A DNA stretch of 64,000 nucleotides, from NCBI RefSeq assembly GCF_006782915.1, contig NZ_VCNP01000043.1, forward strand, positions 1-64,000, written 5' to 3'. Below, piece after piece: positions 16,284 through 24,790 of this stretch (position 1 is its first letter; the number at the start of each line of letters is the position of its first letter). A program made the position numbers and the translations under genes. This stretch comes from Streptomyces calvus (GTDB lineage: Bacteria; Actinomycetota; Actinomycetes; Streptomycetales; Streptomycetaceae). Below the pieces are notes generated by a model. It had not been told where the DNA came from. It ran no database searches and saw nothing but the letters and a program-made list of their open reading frames with translations.

Positions 16284-17219
16284 ATGACGCCCGGCAACAA
16301 CGGCGCGAGCACGCCCGAGGACGACGACCCGTTCGGTTACCTCTACGCCGACGGGCAGGCCAACGGGGCCCAGCCGCCGTCCGGTGGCTACGGCTACCCG
16401 AACTCGGTCAACCGGGTGCGGCCGGTCGGGTCCCGTCAGTACGGCCAGGCGGGGCCCGCTCCGCAGGCGCCGCAGCAGCAGGGTGTCTACGGCCAGCCGA
16501 GCGCGCACTACGCCGCCCCGGAGACGCTGCCCGGCGGCGCCACCACCGTCCAGTCGCACCAGCCCGGTCACAGCGGCGGACGCGGCGGCGGCCGGGGCCG
16601 CGGCCCGAACACCAAGGGCCTGCTCATCGGCGCCATCGCGGTGGTCGCGGCGGTCGTGATCGGCATCTCCGTCGCCATGATCGGCGGCGACGACGAGGAC
16701 AACGGCGACAACCAGGCGGGCCCGACGCCGACCCAGTCCCAGGACACCTCCGAGCCCAGCTCGTCCGCGAGCGACGGCGAGGGCGAGGAGGTGAAGCTGC
16801 CGACGATCGACGCGAAGGCACTCCGCCTGGACGGCGGCGCGGTGACGGCCTCCGACATCAAGGGCGCCAAGGCCGACGGCGGCGTCTACGTGGCGGGCTT
16901 CAACAAGGTCGGCGCGAAGGTCACCTGGACTGTCAACGGTGTCAAGGAAGGCACCTACCGGCTCTACGTGGGCTACGGCACCCCGGGCGAGGACGCCAAC
17001 GCCACCGTCGTGGTCAACGGCAAGGCCGAGACCCGTCCGCTGAACATGCAGAACTTCGGCGGCACGCCCAAGGGCGACTGGGAAAAGGGCTGGAAGACCA
17101 CCTGGGCCAACGTCAACCTGACCGACGGCACCAACACCATCGAGCTGGCCTGCAACGAGGGCAACCAGTGCAACGCCGTCCTCGACCGGTTCTGGCTCGA
17201 AGCGGAAACGGGCGCCTGA
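16284..17219 (+). CDS. Membrane-anchored protein with CBM35-like carbohydrate-binding domain
   Basis: The 311-residue protein starts with a Gly/Gln/Pro/Tyr-rich cytoplasmic tail (1-110), then one transmembrane helix (GLLIGAIAVVAAVVIGISVA, about 112-131), an acidic Ser/Thr linker, and a C-terminal beta-sandwich (about 175-311). The motifs VYVAGFNKVGAKVTWTV, YRLYVGYGTPGEDANATV, and NTIELACNEGNQCNAVLDRF resemble CBM35/CBM6 modules, which bind uronic acids or galactans. It is probably a type II cell-surface glycan-binding protein. AGGAG precedes the ATG. It follows cdgB by 116 bp in the same orientation. Confidence 0.75.
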   Translation: MTPGNNGASTPEDDDPFGYLYADGQANGAQPPSGGYGYPNSVNRVRPVGSRQYGQAGPAPQAPQQQGVYGQPSAHYAAPETLPGGATTVQSHQPGHSGGRGGGRGRGPNTKGLLIGAIAVVAAVVIGISVAMIGGDDEDNGDNQAGPTPTQSQDTSEPSSSASDGEGEEVKLPTIDAKALRLDGGAVTASDIKGAKADGGVYVAGFNKVGAKVTWTVNGVKEGTYRLYVGYGTPGEDANATVVVNGKAETRPLNMQNFGGTPKGDWEKGWKTTWANVNLTDGTNTIELACNEGNQCNAVLDRFWLEAETGA

Positions 17220-17239
17220 GGCCTGTCCGGCCCAGGTCG

Positions 17240-18169
17240 CTAGGCCGCGTTCGCTTCCCGGGTCACCGTGACCTTGGCCAGCAGCTCCTCGTACGTGTCG
17301 TGGTCGAACTCGCCGGCCGTCGGGGAGACGACCGTTGCCGTGGACAGGGCGACCGCGCGGGTCAGGCGGTCGGGCCAGGGGCGGTGATCCGTCAGCGCCG
17401 ACAGCAGGCCCGCGACGGCCGAGTCGCCGGCGCCGGTCGGGTTGCCGCGCAGGCGGGCCGGCGGGGCCGCGCGCCAGCGGCCCTCCGGGGTCACCGCGAG
17501 CAGGCCCTCCGCGCCCAGTGAGGCGACCACCGCGCGGGCCCCGCGCCGACGGGCGTCCTGGGTGGCGCGCAACGGCTCGTGGAACCCGGTCAGTTCGGCC
17601 AGTTCGTCGGCGTTCGGCTTGATGACGTCGGGCCGCCCGGCCACCCCACGGCGCAGCGCCGCCCCGCTGGTGTCCAGCAGCACCGGCACCCCGGCCGCAC
17701 GCGCGGTGCGGACCAGCCCGGCGTAGGCGCCCACCGGGACGCCCGGCGGCAGGCTGCCGCACAGGGCCACCGCCGTCACGGACGCCAGCAGGTCCTCGTA
17801 GACCTCCTGGAAGGCGGACCACTCGGCGTGGCTGACGGTCGGACCGGGCTCGTTGAGCTGGGTGGTGCCGCCGGAGCGCTCGTCGACCACGGCGACGGTG
17901 CGCCGGGTGGTGCCCGATATCGGGACCAGCGCGTCCACCAGGCCCGGCACCTCGGTGAGCCGGTCCCGCAGGATCCGGCCGGTCGTGCCGCCGGTGAAGC
18001 CGGTGACCGTCACCTCGTGGCCGAGGGCGGCGAGGACACGGGCCACGTTGACGCCCTTGCCGCCGGGGCGTTCCGTCACCTCGGACACCCGGTGGGAGCC
18101 GCCCGGCCGCAGGGACGGCACGCGATAGGTGATGTCGAGAGCGGTGTTCAGCGTCACCGTGAGGATCAC
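17240..18169 (-). CDS. PfkB-family hexose kinase (1-phosphofructokinase/tagatose-6-phosphate kinase-like)
   Basis: The 309-residue carbohydrate kinase begins MILTVTLNTALDITY and has the N-terminal PfkB motif GGKGVNVARVLAALGHEVTVTGF. The C-terminal motif is NPTGAGDSAVAGLL, with the catalytic Asp in GAGD. This plan matches FruK/LacC enzymes, which phosphorylate fructose-1-phosphate or tagatose-6-phosphate. No fruA or lacD genes are present; instead it lies just downstream of nagK-nagA on the same strand (118-bp gap). It may therefore phosphorylate a sugar phosphate derived from amino sugar catabolism. That role is inference. Confidence 0.8.
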   Translation of the reverse strand: MILTVTLNTALDITYRVPSLRPGGSHRVSEVTERPGGKGVNVARVLAALGHEVTVTGFTGGTTGRILRDRLTEVPGLVDALVPISGTTRRTVAVVDERSGGTTQLNEPGPTVSHAEWSAFQEVYEDLLASVTAVALCGSLPPGVPVGAYAGLVRTARAAGVPVLLDTSGAALRRGVAGRPDVIKPNADELAELTGFHEPLRATQDARRRGARAVVASLGAEGLLAVTPEGRWRAAPPARLRGNPTGAGDSAVAGLLSALTDHRPWPDRLTRAVALSTATVVSPTAGEFDHDTYEELLAKVTVTREANAA

Positions 18170-18287
18170 CGGGCCGACCTCCCCTTTTGTCTGCGCTCGC
18201 CGTGTGCCGCGGGGTCACGATCATGCCAAACGGACGGCGGTCGGCCCACCCCTCGGACCGGCTGCCGTCCGCCGGGCACGGGACGGA

Positions 18288-19433
18288 TCAGCCCAGTTGG
18301 GGATCGACCACCCATTCCCCGCGGCGCATGACGCCCTTGAGGGTGAAGTCCTCGTCCAGCACCACCAGGTCGGCGTCCTTGCCGGGCTCCAGCGAGCCGA
18401 TCCGGTCGTCCAGGCCGAGCAGCCGCGCCGGGTTGGCGGAGATCGCGGCGACGACGTCCTCCACGGGCAGCCCGTCCACCGTCACCGCCCGCTGGAAGGC
18501 GCGGTCCAGGGTGAGCGTGGAGCCGGCGATCGCGCCGCCCTCCACCAGCCGGGCCACACCGTCCGCGACCTCGACCTCCATGGGGCCGAGCATGTAGCGG
18601 CCGTCGCCGAAGCCGGCCGCGTCCATCGCGTCGGTGATGAAGGCGACCCGGGCGGCGCCCGCGCGGTGGAAGGCGAGCTGGAGCGAGGCCGGGTGCAGGT
18701 GCGTGCCGTCGTTGATCAGCTCGACGGTGACCCGCTCGTCCTCCAGCAGGGCGGCGACGGGGCCGGGGGCGCGGTGGCCGAGCGGCGGCATCGCGTTGAA
18801 CAGGTGCGTGGCGACGGTGGCGCCCGCGTCGATGGCCTGCACCGTCTGCTCGTAGGTGGCGTCGGTGTGGCCGACGGCCGCGATCACGCCGTGCTCGGTG
18901 AGCAGCCGCACGGAGGCCAGGCCGCCCGGCAGTTCGGTGGCCAGCGTCATCATCCTGGCGTGGCCGTGCGCGGCGTCGATCAGCTTGCGGACCTCGGCCG
19001 GGTCGGGGTCGCGCAGCAGGTCCTCGTTGTGCGCGCCCTTGCGGCAGGGCGAGATGAACGGGCCCTCGAAGTGGATGCCGGCGATGTCGCCCTGCTCGGC
19101 CAGCTCCGCGAGCATCGCGGCGTGCCGGGCGAGGAAGTCCAGGTCGCCGGTGACGGCGGAGGCGACCACTGTGGTGGTGCCGTGGGCGCGGTGGGTGCGC
19201 ACGCCGTGGAGGATGTCCTCGGCGGTGCCGCCCGCGAAGGAGCTGCCGCCGCCGCCGTGGTTGTGGAGGTCGACGAAGCCGGGGACCAGCCAGTGGCCGG
19301 ACGCGTCGAGCGTTTCGGCGTGCTCGGGGGCCGTGGCGGCGATCCGCGTGCCCTCGACGATCACGCGGCCGTCGGTCACGGTCCCGGTGGGCAGGACCAC
19401 CCGGGCACCGGTGAGAACCGTGGTGGGGGCCAT
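18288..19433 (-). CDS. nagA: N-acetylglucosamine-6-phosphate deacetylase
   Basis: The 381-residue amidohydrolase converts GlcNAc-6-phosphate to glucosamine-6-phosphate and acetate. Visible family motifs are VPGFVDLHNHGGGGSSFAGG, GIHFEGPFISPCRKGAHN (metal-ligand Glu), TVATHLFNAMPPLGHRAPG and AFITDAMDAAG with the catalytic Asp. ATG 19433 overlaps the nagK stop by one base (TGATG), so the two are translationally coupled; the longer upstream frame is only an overlap with nagK. DasR-type sites upstream of nagK should control both genes. Confidence 0.93.
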   Translation of the reverse strand: MAPTTVLTGARVVLPTGTVTDGRVIVEGTRIAATAPEHAETLDASGHWLVPGFVDLHNHGGGGSSFAGGTAEDILHGVRTHRAHGTTTVVASAVTGDLDFLARHAAMLAELAEQGDIAGIHFEGPFISPCRKGAHNEDLLRDPDPAEVRKLIDAAHGHARMMTLATELPGGLASVRLLTEHGVIAAVGHTDATYEQTVQAIDAGATVATHLFNAMPPLGHRAPGPVAALLEDERVTVELINDGTHLHPASLQLAFHRAGAARVAFITDAMDAAGFGDGRYMLGPMEVEVADGVARLVEGGAIAGSTLTLDRAFQRAVTVDGLPVEDVVAAISANPARLLGLDDRIGSLEPGKDADLVVLDEDFTLKGVMRRGEWVVDPQLG

Positions 19434-20377
19434 CAGGTGGTTACCTCCGAGGGGTCGGTGGGATCGATCAGGTCCCAGGCGAGGAGTCCCGCGCCCAGGC
19501 ATCCGGCGGTGTCCCCGAGCGCGGCGGGGACCAGGGACGGCAGCTTCTGGAAGGTGACCCGCCGCCGGACGGCCTCCCGCAGCGGTGTGAACAAGGTTTC
19601 CCCCGCCTCGGCGAGCCCGCCACCGATGATCAGCGTGCGCGGGTCCAGCAGGGTGAGCGCGGTGACCAGCCCGTCGGCCAGGGCGTCGACCGCCTCCTGC
19701 CACACCTCGATGGCGCGTGCGTCACCGGACGCGACGGCCTTGGCACAGTCGGCGGCGTCCGCGCCGGGGTCGCCGCAGGCCGCGGCCCACGCCTCGCTCA
19801 CCGCCGAGGCGGACGCGAACCGCTCCAGGCAGCCGCGCTGACCGCACGGGCAGGGGGCGCCGCCGGGCCGTACGACGATGTGGCCGATCTCGCCCGCGAA
19901 GCCGTGCGCGCCCGCCTCGACCCGGCCGTCGATGCCGATGGCGCCCGCGATGCCGGTGCCCAGCGGCACGAACAGGAACCGGTCGGCGCCCCGGCCCGCG
20001 CCGATGCGGCCCTCGGCGAGCCCGCCGGCGCGCACGTCGTGGCCGAGGGCGACGGGGATGCCGCCGAGCCGTTCGGCGAGCAGAGCGCGCAGCGGGACGT
20101 CCCGCCAGCCGAGGTTGGCCGCGTAGACGGCGACGCCGTCGGCCTCGTCGACGATCCCGGGGACGGCGACGCCGGCGGCGGACGCCGGTTCGCCGTACCG
20201 GTCGATGCCGTGGGCGCGCAGGTCGCGGGCGAAGACGAGGATGTCGGCGACCACCGCGTCCGGGCCGCGCTCGCGGCCGGTGGCCCGGCGGGCGCGGTGC
20301 AGCAGCTCGCCGTCCGCCCCGACCAGGGCGGCCTTCATCCCGGTGCCGCCCACATCGAGGGCGATGACATGTCTCAC
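19433..20377 (-). CDS. nagK: ROK-family N-acetylglucosamine kinase
   Basis: The 314-residue ROK kinase has the ATP phosphate-1 motif LDVGGTGMKAALV at the N-terminus, the substrate/catalytic region LGHDVRAGGLAEGRIGAG, and the ROK zinc motif CPCGQRGCLE. Coupled to nagA, it should make GlcNAc-6-phosphate from internal GlcNAc, for instance from cell-wall or chitin turnover. S. coelicolor has the same nagKA arrangement. It is divergent from a sugar-binding lipoprotein gene across a 120-bp region with two DasR-like boxes. Confidence 0.9.
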   Translation of the reverse strand: MRHVIALDVGGTGMKAALVGADGELLHRARRATGRERGPDAVVADILVFARDLRAHGIDRYGEPASAAGVAVPGIVDEADGVAVYAANLGWRDVPLRALLAERLGGIPVALGHDVRAGGLAEGRIGAGRGADRFLFVPLGTGIAGAIGIDGRVEAGAHGFAGEIGHIVVRPGGAPCPCGQRGCLERFASASAVSEAWAAACGDPGADAADCAKAVASGDARAIEVWQEAVDALADGLVTALTLLDPRTLIIGGGLAEAGETLFTPLREAVRRRVTFQKLPSLVPAALGDTAGCLGAGLLAWDLIDPTDPSEVTT

Positions 20378-20404
20378 GGGAACAGTGTGGCCCGGCCACC
20401 CACA

Positions 20405-20420
20405 AGAGGTCTAGTCCACT
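20405..20420. promoter_or_regulatory. DasR-responsive element-like site 1
   Basis: The 16-mer AGAGGTCTAGTCCACT matches the dre consensus ACTGGTCTAGACCACT at 13 of 16 positions. It lies 28 bp upstream of nagK. DasR, a GntR regulator released by glucosamine phosphates, represses nag genes in Streptomyces. Confidence 0.7.
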
Positions 20421-20422
20421 CA

Positions 20423-20438
20423 CGTGGTGTAGACCTTA
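20423..20438. promoter_or_regulatory. DasR-responsive element-like site 2
   Basis: CGTGGTGTAGACCTTA keeps 10 of the 12 core dre positions (TGGTCTAGACCA). Together with site 1 it forms a larger imperfect inverted repeat (AGGTCTA...TAGACCT, 20407-20436), so the pair is arranged symmetrically between nagK and the binding-protein gene. Confidence 0.55.
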
Positions 20439-20448
20439 ATCCGACTAT

Positions 20449-20461
20449 CGAAAACGTTTCG
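20449..20461. promoter_or_regulatory. LacI-type operator-like sequence
   Basis: CGAAAACGTTTCG contains the perfect palindrome AAACGTTT with CGA/TCG flanks, a layout common for LacI-family operators with a central CG. It is 37 bp upstream of the sugar-binding lipoprotein start. No LacI gene is in the window. Confidence 0.35.
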
Positions 20462-20497
20462 GATGGCGCGGGTGCGCCGGGGCAGGAGTACGAGCAC

Positions 20498-21766
20498 GTG
20501 CAGCGGCGGGTCAGGACAAGGACGATCGCGGTGGTGTCCGCACTGGGACTGATGGGAGTCCTCGGCGGATGCGGCGTCGGCGGCGGCTCGTCGGACGTGA
20601 CGCTGAAGCTCGTCGCCGCCGACTACGGCGACAGCGCCGCCAACAGCTCCAAGAAGTACTGGGACGAACTGGTCCAGCGGTACGAGTCGGAGCACCCGGA
20701 CGTGAACATCGACGTCAGCGTCTACTCCTGGACCGACGTCGACCGCGAGGTCAAGGAGATGGTCGACGCGGGCAACCCGCCGGACATGGCGCAGATCGGC
20801 GCGTACGCCGACTACGCGGCCGAGGGGAAGCTGTACAAGGTCGGCGACCTGCTCTCCATACCCGTCCAGGCGGACTTCCTCTCGCAGCTCGCCACCGCGG
20901 GCGAGGTCAACAGCGTCCAGTACGGCATGCCGTTCGCCTCCTCCACCCGCCTGCTCTTCTACAACAAGAAGCTGTTCCGCGAGGCCGGCCTCACGCCGCC
21001 GCAGACCTGGGACGAACTCGCCGCGGCCGCCGAGGCGTTGCAGGACCTGGGCGTGAAGTACCCGTACGCGCTGCCGCTCGGCCCGGAGGAGGCGCAGGCC
21101 GAGACCATGCAGTGGCTGCTCAGCGGCGACGGCGGCTACAGCGACATCACGAGCACCTACAGCATCGACTCGGTGCAGAACGTGCAGACCTTCACCTGGC
21201 TGAAGGACGAACTGGTCGGCAAGGGCCTCACCGGGCCCGTCGCACCGGGGAAGCTGGACCGGGCCGAGGCGTTCGCCGCGTTCGCCGCCGGCGACGTCGG
21301 CATGCTCAACGGCCATCCCTCGCTGATGGAGATCGCCGGGAAGAAGGGCGTGGAGTACGGCATGGTGCCCACACCGGGCGTCGACGGCGAGAGCCCCACC
21401 ACGCTCGGCGTCGCCGACTGGATGATGGCCTTCAACCACAACGGCCACCGCGACCAGGTCGGCGACTTCCTCGACTTCGTCTACAGCGAGGAGAACGTGC
21501 TCGACTTCTCCCGCGACTACAACCTGCTGCCGGTCACCAACTCCGCCTCCCGTGCGATGGCCGCGTCCGCCGAGGACAAGGACCTCAAGCCGTTCCTCGA
21601 CCAGCTGCCGACCTCCGAGCTCTACCCGGTCGGCAACACCTCCTGGGCCACGGTCAACGCGGCGATCAAGAAGGAGATCGGCAAGGCGGTCGCGCCCAAC
21701 GGCAGCCCCGAGGGCGTCCTCGGCGGCCTCCAGGCGACGGCGACGCGCGCGGAGAACGCGGAGTAG
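20498..21766 (+). CDS. Sugar ABC transporter substrate-binding lipoprotein
   Basis: The 422-residue protein has a lipoprotein signal peptide ending in the lipobox VLGGC with the lipidated Cys at 25. It then follows the MalE/UgpB-type solute-binding fold (YWDELVQRYESEHPDVNIDV, DVGMLNGHPSLMEIAGKKGV). GTG 20498 is preferred to the long upstream frame because AGGAG (20484-20488) lies nine nt away and the signal peptide begins there. No permease genes are adjacent, so it must work with distant permeases, probably with MsiK as ATPase. DasR-like sites in the divergent promoter suggest an amino sugar or chitin-derived ligand. Confidence 0.85.
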   Translation: MQRRVRTRTIAVVSALGLMGVLGGCGVGGGSSDVTLKLVAADYGDSAANSSKKYWDELVQRYESEHPDVNIDVSVYSWTDVDREVKEMVDAGNPPDMAQIGAYADYAAEGKLYKVGDLLSIPVQADFLSQLATAGEVNSVQYGMPFASSTRLLFYNKKLFREAGLTPPQTWDELAAAAEALQDLGVKYPYALPLGPEEAQAETMQWLLSGDGGYSDITSTYSIDSVQNVQTFTWLKDELVGKGLTGPVAPGKLDRAEAFAAFAAGDVGMLNGHPSLMEIAGKKGVEYGMVPTPGVDGESPTTLGVADWMMAFNHNGHRDQVGDFLDFVYSEENVLDFSRDYNLLPVTNSASRAMAASAEDKDLKPFLDQLPTSELYPVGNTSWATVNAAIKKEIGKAVAPNGSPEGVLGGLQATATRAENAE

Positions 21767-21776
21767 CCTGCGCACC

Positions 21777-22070
21777 ATGGAGATGGGGGACATGGGGGAC
21801 GCCGCCGGGGACGCGGGTGACGGCAGGCACGAGGAGCGCGAGTCCGGCCGGCTGGCCCGGCGCGAGCAGGACATCCTCGCGCTGGAACGCCGCGGCTTCG
21901 CCGGCCCCGGTGTGAAGGAGCGGGCGATACGCGAGGATCTGGGCCTGGCGCCGGTGCGCTACTACCAGCTCCTCAACGCCCTCCTCGACGACCCGCGCGC
22001 CCTCGCCCACGACCCGGTCACCGTCAATCGCCTCCGCCGCGTCCGCGACACCCGCCGCGCCGAACGCTGA
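21777..22070 (+). CDS. DUF3263 domain-containing protein
   Basis: The 97-residue protein has an acidic Gly/Asp-rich leader (1-24) and a helical DUF3263 domain (about 28-92: LARREQDILALERRGFAGPG, RAIREDLGLAPVRYYQLLNA, DPVTVNRLRRVRDTR). The AIREDLGLAPVRYYQLL segment resembles an HTH, so it may bind DNA. ATG 21777 or 21783 could start it. It follows the lipoprotein gene by 10 bp and may be co-transcribed. Confidence 0.8.
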   Translation: MEMGDMGDAAGDAGDGRHEERESGRLARREQDILALERRGFAGPGVKERAIREDLGLAPVRYYQLLNALLDDPRALAHDPVTVNRLRRVRDTRRAER

Positions 22071-22084
22071 CGACGATCGCGCCG

Positions 22085-22370
22085 CGACCGAGCGTCGAGC
22101 CCCCTCACGTCGCGAACGCCGAGGTCCGTCCCGCCGCGCGGAACGGGGAACGCGGAGGCGCCGTCGCGCCGTGCGGAACGCGGAGCACTGAGGCCGGTCC
22201 CGCCGCGACCGAACGTCGAGGCCCGTCGCGCCGCGCGGAACGCCGAACGCTGAGGCCCGTGGCGCCGCGGCCGAACGCCGAGGTCCGTCCCGCAGCGGCC
22301 GAACGCGGAGGCTCGTCCCGCAGCGGCCGAACGCCAGAGGCCATCCCGCCGCGCCGGACGCCGAGGCCCG
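22085..22370. repeat. Degenerate tandem repeat array, period about 28 bp
   Basis: About nine or ten imperfect copies of a unit like GAGGTCCGTCCCGCAGCGG-CCGAACGC fill the convergent gap between DUF3263 and otsB. The copies nearest otsB (22280-22370) are the best conserved. No ORF with plausible codon usage is present. Confidence 0.75.
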
Positions 22371-23258
22371 TCAGTCGAGCCGGTCCGCCAGCGCCCGCAG
22401 CAGGCGTACGACCCCGGCGGGGCCGTCGACCACCACGTCGGCGCGGTCCCGCACCTCCGTGACCTCGTCGCTGCCGCTGCACACCAGCAGGCCCGGGGTG
22501 CCGGCGGCGCGCAGTTCGTCGACGGCGGTGAAGGCGGGCAGGTCGCCCAGGTCGTCACCGGCGTACAGGACCGACGCGGCGCCGATGTCCCGGGCGTACT
22601 CGGTCAGCGCGACGCCCTTGTCCATGCCGGGCGGGCGCAGCTCCAGCACCATGCGGCCGGGCTCCACGATCAGTCCGTGCCGCCCGGCGAGGTCGGCCAG
22701 CGGGCCGCCCAGCGCCTCGAAGGCGGCCTGCGGGTCGTCGGCGCGGCGGGTGTGCACCGCCACCGCCCGGCCCTTCTCCTCCACCCAGGTGCCCTGCCCC
22801 GCGCCGGACCGGTCCAGCAGCCCCGGCAGCTCGGCGCGCACGGCGGCGACACCGGGGTGCGGGGCGGGCGCGGTGACCGTGCCGGTGGCGGCCTCCCAGC
22901 GTTCGGCGCCGTAGTGGCCGAGCACGACGAGGTGCTCGAGACCGGCGACGCCCGCGAAACCGCCGTTGCGCACGGCCACTTCGGCCGGTCGGCCGGTGAC
23001 GACCGCCACGGAGGCCACCTTCGGCGCGAGCGCGGCGAGCACCGGCACCGCGTCGGGGTGCGCGCGGGCCTGCTCGGGGTCGGCCACGATCGGCGCGATC
23101 GTGCCGTCGAAGTCGAACGCGATCAGCGCCTCGCCCGGCCGCGCGAGCAGCGCGTCCAGCCCTTCCCGCCCGGCCCGCGTGCCGGGCACCGGCAGGTCGC
23201 CGCCCCCGTCCCGCGTGTCCGTGTCCTTCGGTTCCGTGGAATCCGTGTGGCTGCCCAT
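22371..23258 (-). CDS. otsB: Trehalose-6-phosphate phosphatase
   Basis: The 295-residue HAD-superfamily phosphatase hydrolyses trehalose-6-phosphate to trehalose. Motif I is IAFDFDGTIAPIV with nucleophile Asp49 and acid Asp51. A motif II-like VAVVTGR follows, then the OtsB block LELRPPGMDKGVAL, and motif IV is LYAGDDLGDLPAF. About 30 low-complexity residues precede the catalytic domain. It lies downstream of otsA on the same strand (56-bp gap), making an otsA-otsB operon for the osmolyte trehalose. Confidence 0.92.
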   Translation of the reverse strand: MGSHTDSTEPKDTDTRDGGGDLPVPGTRAGREGLDALLARPGEALIAFDFDGTIAPIVADPEQARAHPDAVPVLAALAPKVASVAVVTGRPAEVAVRNGGFAGVAGLEHLVVLGHYGAERWEAATGTVTAPAPHPGVAAVRAELPGLLDRSGAGQGTWVEEKGRAVAVHTRRADDPQAAFEALGGPLADLAGRHGLIVEPGRMVLELRPPGMDKGVALTEYARDIGAASVLYAGDDLGDLPAFTAVDELRAAGTPGLLVCSGSDEVTEVRDRADVVVDGPAGVVRLLRALADRLD

Positions 23259-23314
23259 ACCGCCAACCTATCCACGCCCGCCCGTCCGCACGCCTGTGTG
23301 AGGGGCCATACCGG

Positions 23315-24730
23315 TCAGTCCCGCGCGCCGTCCCGCAGCGCGTCGAGCTGGTCCAGGAACCAGCGGGCCGGCGGCAGCGCGGTCGCCGCCGCGGCCAGGC
23401 GTTTGGCGCGTTCCGCACGGTCCGCCGGGCTCATCGTCAGCGCCTCGTGGAGGGCGCGGGCGGTCTCGGTGACGTCGTACGGGTTGACCGTGACCGCGTC
23501 CTCGCCCAGCTCCTCGTGGGCGCCCGCCTCCCGTGACAGCACCAGCGCGCAGCCCGCCTCGGAGATCACCGGGACCTCCTTGGCGACGAGGTTCATGCCG
23601 TCGCGGATCGGGTTGACCAGGGCCACGTCCGCCAGCCGGTACGCGGCCAGCGAGCGCGCGAAGTCGTCCTTGACGTGCAGCACGACCGGGCGCCAGCCGG
23701 GCGTGCCGAACCGCTCGTTGATCTCCTCCGCCACCCGCTGCACCTCGGCGGTGTAGTCGCGGTACACGGCGAGGTCCTGCCGGGACGGGTAGGCGAAGGC
23801 GACGTGCACCACGCGCTCGCGCCACTCCGGGCGGTCCTCCAGCAGCTGCCGGTACGCCAGCAGTCCGCGCACGATGTTCTTCGACAGCTCGGTGCGGTCC
23901 ACCCGCACGACCGTCCGGCGGGGCGTGCCGTCGGGAGCCGTGCCGATCTCCTCCCGCAGCGCGACGATCCGCTCCTCGACGTCCGCCTCGTGCGCGCGGG
24001 CGCGCAGGAAGTCCGCGTCCGCGCCCAGCCCGTGCACCCCGATCCGGGTGCCGCCGAGCCCGCCCGCGAACCGCTCGCAGCACGCGGTGAACGCGTCCGC
24101 CCAGCGGCGGGTGAGGAAGCCCAGCCGGTCCGCGCCCAGCATGCCGCGCAGCACCTGGCCCGCGATGTCGTCCGGCAGCATCCGGAAGTACTCCGGCGGC
24201 GCCCACGGCGTGTGCGAGAAGTGACCGATGCGCAGGTCGGGGCGGAGTTCGCGGAGCATGCCGGGGACCAGCGTCAGGTGGTAGTCCTGCACGACCACCG
24301 CGGCGCCCTGCGCCGCCTCCTCGGCCAGCGCCTGCGCGAACGCCCGGTTGTAGGTCTCGTACGACGCCCACTGCCGGCGGAACTCCGCGTCGAACACCGG
24401 CTCCAGCGGCGTCTGGTACAGCATGTGGTGCACGAACCACAGCACCGAGTTGGCGATGCCGTTGTACGCGTCCGCGTGCACGTCCGCGGGGATGTCCAGC
24501 ATCCGCACGCCGTCCTCGCCGACGCCGCGGCGCACGGCCTCGCGGTCGCCGTCGGACAGCGCCGAGCACACCCACAGCGCCCCCGTGTCCGGCCCGATCG
24601 CCGACAGCCCGGACACCAGTCCGCCACCGCCCCGCTTGGCGCGCAGCGAACCGTCCTCACGCACCTCGTACGACACCGGTCCCCGGTTGGAGGCGACCAG
24701 TACCTGAGCAGCACCGAAGCTTGCAGCCAT
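23315..24730 (-). CDS. otsA: Trehalose-6-phosphate synthase
   Basis: The 471-residue GT20 enzyme joins UDP- or GDP-glucose to glucose-6-phosphate. Typical motifs are QVLVASNRGPVSYEV, the acceptor/donor loop KRGGGGLVSGLSAI, VVVQDYHLTLVPGMLRE and GMNLVAKEVPVISEAGCALVLSREAG (split here in two overlapping blocks GMNLVAKEVPV and SEAGCALVLS). ATG 24730 is preceded by GAGGCGT and the conserved N-terminal strand; an in-frame start 30 bp upstream is less likely. Confidence 0.93.
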   Translation of the reverse strand: MAASFGAAQVLVASNRGPVSYEVREDGSLRAKRGGGGLVSGLSAIGPDTGALWVCSALSDGDREAVRRGVGEDGVRMLDIPADVHADAYNGIANSVLWFVHHMLYQTPLEPVFDAEFRRQWASYETYNRAFAQALAEEAAQGAAVVVQDYHLTLVPGMLRELRPDLRIGHFSHTPWAPPEYFRMLPDDIAGQVLRGMLGADRLGFLTRRWADAFTACCERFAGGLGGTRIGVHGLGADADFLRARAHEADVEERIVALREEIGTAPDGTPRRTVVRVDRTELSKNIVRGLLAYRQLLEDRPEWRERVVHVAFAYPSRQDLAVYRDYTAEVQRVAEEINERFGTPGWRPVVLHVKDDFARSLAAYRLADVALVNPIRDGMNLVAKEVPVISEAGCALVLSREAGAHEELGEDAVTVNPYDVTETARALHEALTMSPADRAERAKRLAAAATALPPARWFLDQLDALRDGARD

Positions 24731-24790
24731 ACGCCTCAACCTAGCCCGGCCCCGGAGCACTCAAACGTACCGGCCGACCGGATACGGGGG

